From an uncultured Clostridia bacterium (GTDB taxonomy: Bacteria > Bacillota > Clostridia > TANB77 > CAG-508): DNA of 19,591 nucleotides. Both the position numbers and the translations under genes were made by a program. The stretch lies in NCBI GenBank assembly GCA_948585895.1, contig CAPBNZ010000001.1, positions 1 through 19,591 on the forward strand, in the 5' to 3' direction. Numbering within the stretch: the stretch's first letter is position 1; each line of letters begins with the position of its first letter. Positions 16,907-19,591 of the stretch are shown here, piece after piece. A model generated the notes under the pieces. It searched no databases. It was not told where the DNA came from and saw nothing but the letters and a program-made list of their open reading frames with translations.

Positions 16907-17781
16907 ATTGAAGGGAATCTATACAAAAGCAAGAGCGAAAATAAATTTAACTTTAGAAGTAATAGGAAAAAGAGAAGATAACTATCATAATATTAAATCT
17001 GTTTTCCAAAAGATTAATCTATATGATGAATTGTATATCCAAAAAACGAAAACGAATGAAATAAAAATCAGAAGCAATACAAAGGAATTAAACAACAAGA
17101 AAAATATCCTTTATAAAGCTTATGAAAAGTTAAAGGAAACAAATCCCAATATTACAGGAATTGAAGTAAGATTAAACAAAAAAATTCCAATGCAAGCAGG
17201 ACTGGCAGGAGGAAGTACAGATTGTGCTAGTTTTTTATTAGGTATGAATCAATTATTTGACTTAAAATTATCAAAGGAAGAAATAAAAAACATAGGGAAG
17301 AGTTTAGGAGCAGATGTAGTGCCTTGTTTATATAACAAAGCAGTGTTAGCGGAAGGAATCGGTGATATCATAACACCAATTCCTACCAATTTCAAATATT
17401 ATATTATTATAATTAAACCAGATATATCATGTAATACCAAAAAAATGTATAAAAAGATAGATGAAAAAAAGAGATTCATGCAGACAAAAAACTCAGATAA
17501 AATGGTAAAAGCATTACAACAAAAGGACATAGAGTTATTGACAAATAATCTATATAATATATTTGAAGAAGCCTTGGAAGAAAAACATATTTTACAAGGT
17601 ATAAAAGAAGCACTTATACACCAAGGAGCGATTCGGAAGTTTAATGACAGGTTCGGGGTCTTGTGTTTATGGCATATTTGAAGACAAAAGAATAGCTAAA
17701 TTAGCCTATAACCAATTAAAAAAGAAATATCAAACCTATCTATGTACTTCCTATAATTCTAGTAAGGAGTTAAAAATATGA
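16896..17781 (+). CDS. ispE: 4-diphosphocytidyl-2-C-methyl-D-erythritol kinase, +1 shift at CGG
   Basis: A GHMP-family kinase of the MEP isoprenoid pathway. The start may be ATG 16896 (the G-run is immediately before it) or TTG 16908, which is better spaced from AAAGGGGG. The N-terminus has ARAKINLTLEV, followed by the GHMP ATP loop MQAGLAGGSTDCA. Codon 247 is CGG (17634-17636), and the zero frame stops at 17681. Skipping C17634 gives GAIGSLMTGSGSCVYGIFED, the conserved C-terminal glycine-rich motif of IspE, and a 294-aa protein of normal length. The shifted frame ends at TGA 17779-17781, overlapping the ispD ATG as ATGA, which itself supports the shifted frame as the translated one. Confidence 0.9.
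17631..17637 (+). promoter_or_regulatory. Putative +1 frameshift site ATT CGG A (ispE)
   Basis: GCG ATT CGG AAG becomes GCG ATT (C) GGA AGT. A second CGG at 17655-17657 lies out of frame after the shift (GGT TCG GGG TCT) and causes no further break. Confidence 0.8.
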
Positions 17782-18470
17782 TAGAAGGAAAAACAGTAAC
17801 AGGAGTCATATTAGTGGCAGGAAACAGCACTCGATATGGAAAAAACAGGAATAAAAATTTTGAGATAATAAATGGAGAAACAGTATTGTCATATAGTTTA
17901 AAAGCATTTGAGAAAAATACTTATATCGATACTATCATAATAGGGGCAAAAGAAGAGGAAATGGCAACTATCCAGAATATCATCAAAAAGGAGAAACTAA
18001 AAAAAACGATTCATATTGTTTTGGGAGGAAATAGTAGACAAGAAACGGTTTATCATTGTATCCAAAAAACAGACTCAGACATAGTAATCATTCATGATGG
18101 AGCAAGACCAGCAATCAAACAAGTTTATATCAATCAGTGCATAGAATGTATGAAAGAATATAGTGGGGTAACCATAGGGGTTCGTTCTAAAGACACGATA
18201 AAGATTACAGATGATAATAACATAGTAATGAATACTACAAAAAGAAGTAACACATGGGTCATACAAACACCACAATGTTTTGAAAGAAAAATATTATTGG
18301 AGATGCATAAAAAATATAAAGAGGAAGAAGTAACCGATGATTGTATGTTGTTAGAAAAAAATAACAATCAAGTAAAAATAATAGAAGGAGACTATACCAA
18401 TATAAAAATTACTACGTATGAAGATAAGAAGATAATAGAAGAATTTATTAAGAAAGAGCTTGCAAAATAG
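17778..18470 (+). CDS. ispD: 2-C-methyl-D-erythritol 4-phosphate cytidylyltransferase
   Basis: The MEP-pathway enzyme that joins CTP to methylerythritol phosphate. The 230-aa length is typical. ATG 17778 overlaps the ispE stop by four bases and follows AAGGAG, implying translational coupling. The nucleotide-binding start reads ILVAGNSTRYGKNRNK (a variant of the AAGxGxRxG loop), followed by GGNSRQETVYHC, IHDGARP, the TPQ segment and VTDDCMLLE, all family motifs. It sits downstream of ispF and ispE in one operon. No CGG codon in frame. Confidence 0.9.
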   Translation: MIEGKTVTGVILVAGNSTRYGKNRNKNFEIINGETVLSYSLKAFEKNTYIDTIIIGAKEEEMATIQNIIKKEKLKKTIHIVLGGNSRQETVYHCIQKTDSDIVIIHDGARPAIKQVYINQCIECMKEYSGVTIGVRSKDTIKITDDNNIVMNTTKRSNTWVIQTPQCFERKILLEMHKKYKEEEVTDDCMLLEKNNNQVKIIEGDYTNIKITTYEDKKIIEEFIKKELAK

Positions 18471-18488
18471 AAAAAGATATGATAAAAT
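18460..18488 (+). promoter_or_regulatory. Promoter of rpsF-ssb-rpsR inside the ispD 3' end
   Basis: TTGCAA (18460-18465), 17 bases and TAAAAT (18483-18488), with TG before the -10 box. The predicted start near 18495 falls within the 5' arm of the ispD terminator, so RNA from this promoter would lack that arm and escape termination. Confidence 0.5.
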
Positions 18489-18518
18489 AGCTGTGCTTAA
18501 AAGTAGCACAGCTTTTTT
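18489..18518 (+). terminator. Terminator of the isp operon
   Basis: AGCTGTGCT (18489-18497) pairs with AGCACAGCT (18505-18513) around a 7-base loop, followed by a run of T to 18518: a classic intrinsic terminator. Confidence 0.85.
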
Positions 18519-18589
18519 AAGTTGAGATGTATCCAATCTCTACTTACCAGAAACAAGGTAGGTTATCAATCCAAAGGGAGGTGAAAATA

Positions 18590-18868
18590 ATGAATCAATA
18601 CGAAAGTATTATCATTGTTAATCCTAATTTAGACGAAGCAGGTTTGAAAGCTTTAGAAGAAAAATTCACAGGATTAATCAATGAAAACGGAAAAGTAGAA
18701 TCAGTAGAATATATGGGTAAAAAGAAATTAGCTTATGAAATCAAAAAATTTAGTGAAGGTACATACTTATTATTCAACTTTGAGGCAAAACCAGATTCTA
18801 TCAAAGAACTTGAAAGAGTTTATAGAATTACAGATGATATCATGAAATTTATCGTAGTAAAAAAATAA
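18590..18868 (+). CDS. rpsF: 30S ribosomal protein S6
   Basis: A 92-aa small-subunit protein that pairs with S18. I chose ATG 18590 because it follows AGGGAGGTGA at ideal spacing and starts MNQYESIIIVNPNLDE, the family N-terminus; an upstream in-frame ATG at 18527 lacks such a site. The sequence continues with VEYMGKKKLAYEIKKFSEG and ends in DIMKFIVVKK, all as expected. It leads the rpsF-ssb-rpsR operon. The short leader has a CTTACC/GGTAGG hairpin just upstream, but I do not see a clear S6:S18-binding motif. Confidence 0.95.
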   Translation: MNQYESIIIVNPNLDEAGLKALEEKFTGLINENGKVESVEYMGKKKLAYEIKKFSEGTYLLFNFEAKPDSIKELERVYRITDDIMKFIVVKK

Positions 18869-18961
18869 GTGATTTCATAGGATTCCGTGGAATCAAAGAA
18901 AACGAAACAAAATTAAATAAAGAGAGGGGCCTTTATTTAAAGTAAAGAAAGGTGATATAAA

Positions 18962-19390
18962 ATGAACAAAGTAATATTAATGGGAAGACTAACAAGAGAT
19001 CCAGAAACAAGATACACACAAACAAATAATACATTAGTATCTTCTTTCAGTTTAGCAGTCAATCGAAGATTTGCAAGACAGGGAGAAGAAAGGCAAGCGG
19101 ACTTCATCAATATAGTAGCATGGAGTAAGTTAGGAGAATTTTGTAGCAAATACTTTAAGAAAGGTCAACAAGTAGGAGTAATTGGAAGAATACAAACAAG
19201 AACTTGGGATGACGACCAAGGAAATAAACATTATGTAACAGAAGTGGTAGCAGAAGAAGCATATTTTGCAGATAGTAAAAGAGATGGAGAAGCAAGTGCA
19301 AATTCTTTTGAAAACACATTTGGAAATACAGCACCTGGAAATATGGGGTCAGACTTTGAAGTATCATCCAGTGATGACCTACCATTCTAA
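18962..19390 (+). CDS. ssb: Single-stranded DNA-binding protein
   Basis: A 142-aa protein that coats single-stranded DNA in replication and repair. The OB fold begins MNKVILMGRLTRDPETRYTQ and includes FINIVAWSKLGEFCSKYFKKG and VIGRIQTRTWDD. After about residue 108 comes a low-complexity linker, ending in the acidic tip DDLPF that recruits partner proteins. ATG 18962 follows AAAGAAAGGTGATAAA. Its place between rpsF and rpsR is the standard Firmicutes arrangement. Confidence 0.95.
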   Translation: MNKVILMGRLTRDPETRYTQTNNTLVSSFSLAVNRRFARQGEERQADFINIVAWSKLGEFCSKYFKKGQQVGVIGRIQTRTWDDDQGNKHYVTEVVAEEAYFADSKRDGEASANSFENTFGNTAPGNMGSDFEVSSSDDLPF

Positions 19391-19416
19391 ACAAAAAGAG
19401 GGGGGAATAAAAGAAA

Positions 19417-19591
19417 ATGGCAGATAAAAAACAAAATAAAAGAAATAACAACAAAAATTATGATGAGGATTACAATCCAAGATTCAGAAAGCAGAGAAAA
19501 AAAGTATGTGTATTATGTAGTGATAAAAACTTTGTATTAGACTATAAAAATCCAGAACAATTAAGAAAATTCATTAATGATAAAGGGAAAA
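19417..19591 (+). CDS. rpsR: 30S ribosomal protein S18, 5' part
   Basis: ATG 19417 follows AGAGGGGGGAATAAAAG and the frame is open to the window edge (58 codons visible). A basic, asparagine-rich N-terminus is followed by the S18 core with KVCVLCSDKNFVLDYKNPEQ. It is the third gene of the rpsF operon, and its partner S6 is encoded at its head. Truncated only by the window edge. Confidence 0.9.
   Translation, partial: MADKKQNKRNNNKNYDEDYNPRFRKQRKKVCVLCSDKNFVLDYKNPEQLRKFINDKGK

Noticed and set aside
2293..17637. The five frame breaks as sequencing or assembly errors
   Set aside because: The extra base is a C in a non-homopolymer context. TTAGGA and ATTGGA without an extra C occur many times in intact genes, and all five breaks coincide with in-frame CGG, so a random or motif-driven read error does not explain the pattern. 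Read data would settle it.
2293..17637. CGG reassigned to another amino acid or to stop
   Set aside because: A simple reassignment keeps the zero frame, which runs into stops soon after each CGG and lacks homology. A +1 change is required in all five genes.
17653..17660. A second frameshift in ispE at GGTTCGGGG
   Set aside because: After the first shift this reads GGT TCG GGG TCT, the expected G-S-G-S, so the CGG is out of frame and no shift is needed.
6613..17781. smc, the Ca-ATPase and ispE as pseudogenes
   Set aside because: Downstream frames are long, full of intact motifs and free of stops. smc and ispE are core genes, and no further decay is visible.
1..19591. CRISPR arrays, tRNA or rRNA genes
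   Set aside because: No regularly spaced repeats, cloverleaf-like sequences or rRNA segments were seen. The tRNA that would explain CGG decoding is not in this window.

Overview
The window looks like a chromosomal segment of an AT-rich, Gram-positive, Clostridia-like bacterium. The base composition, strong AGGAGG-type ribosome binding sites, TTGACA/TATAAT promoters, a YtaF-type sporulation membrane protein and the rpsF-ssb-rpsR operon all point that way. The exact taxon cannot be read from the sequence.

Layout. Positions 1 to about 3314 look like the right end of an integrated mobile element. It holds a partial small gene, a frame-disrupted small gene, a convergent small-RNA/small-ORF locus resembling a type I toxin-antitoxin module (573-962), a 34-codon ORF and a large serine recombinase. 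The recombinase abuts the decapitated 3' end of an ABC-transporter ATPase gene, followed by its permease and substrate-binding protein genes (3325-5319). Next come a MITE-like inverted-repeat block, a small membrane protein gene on the minus strand, an XRE regulator, smc, and convergent ytaF. After that are two P-type cation ATPases, the isoprenoid genes ispF-ispE-ispD, and rpsF-ssb-rpsR running off the right edge.

Main result. Five genes that should each be one protein (recombinase, ABC permease, smc, Ca2+-type ATPase, ispE) are each split at one point. At all five points the zero-frame codon is CGG, preceded by TTA or ATT and followed by a purine. Dropping the C of CGG (+1 shift) restores the family-typical protein with a glycine (GGA or GGG) at that position. 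By eye, these five are the only in-frame CGG codons in any credible gene of the window; about twenty other CGG trinucleotides inside genes are out of frame and harmless. This is most simply read as genome-wide decoding of CGGR as a +1 frameshift or four-base glycine codon, probably where CGG is otherwise unassigned. It affects essential genes and a mobile-element gene alike. The mechanism (quadruplet-reading tRNA-Gly, or out-of-frame entry of tRNA-Gly at a hungry CGG) is inference.

Second result. At 573-962 a predicted plus-strand RNA of about 80 nt carries a 16-nt stretch perfectly complementary to codons 2-8 of a minus-strand 46-aa ORF. The terminator hairpins of the two transcripts have 7-nt loops that are exactly complementary to each other. 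This arrangement resembles the pAD1 par (fst) locus, but the encoded peptide is not a hydrophobic Fst-like toxin.
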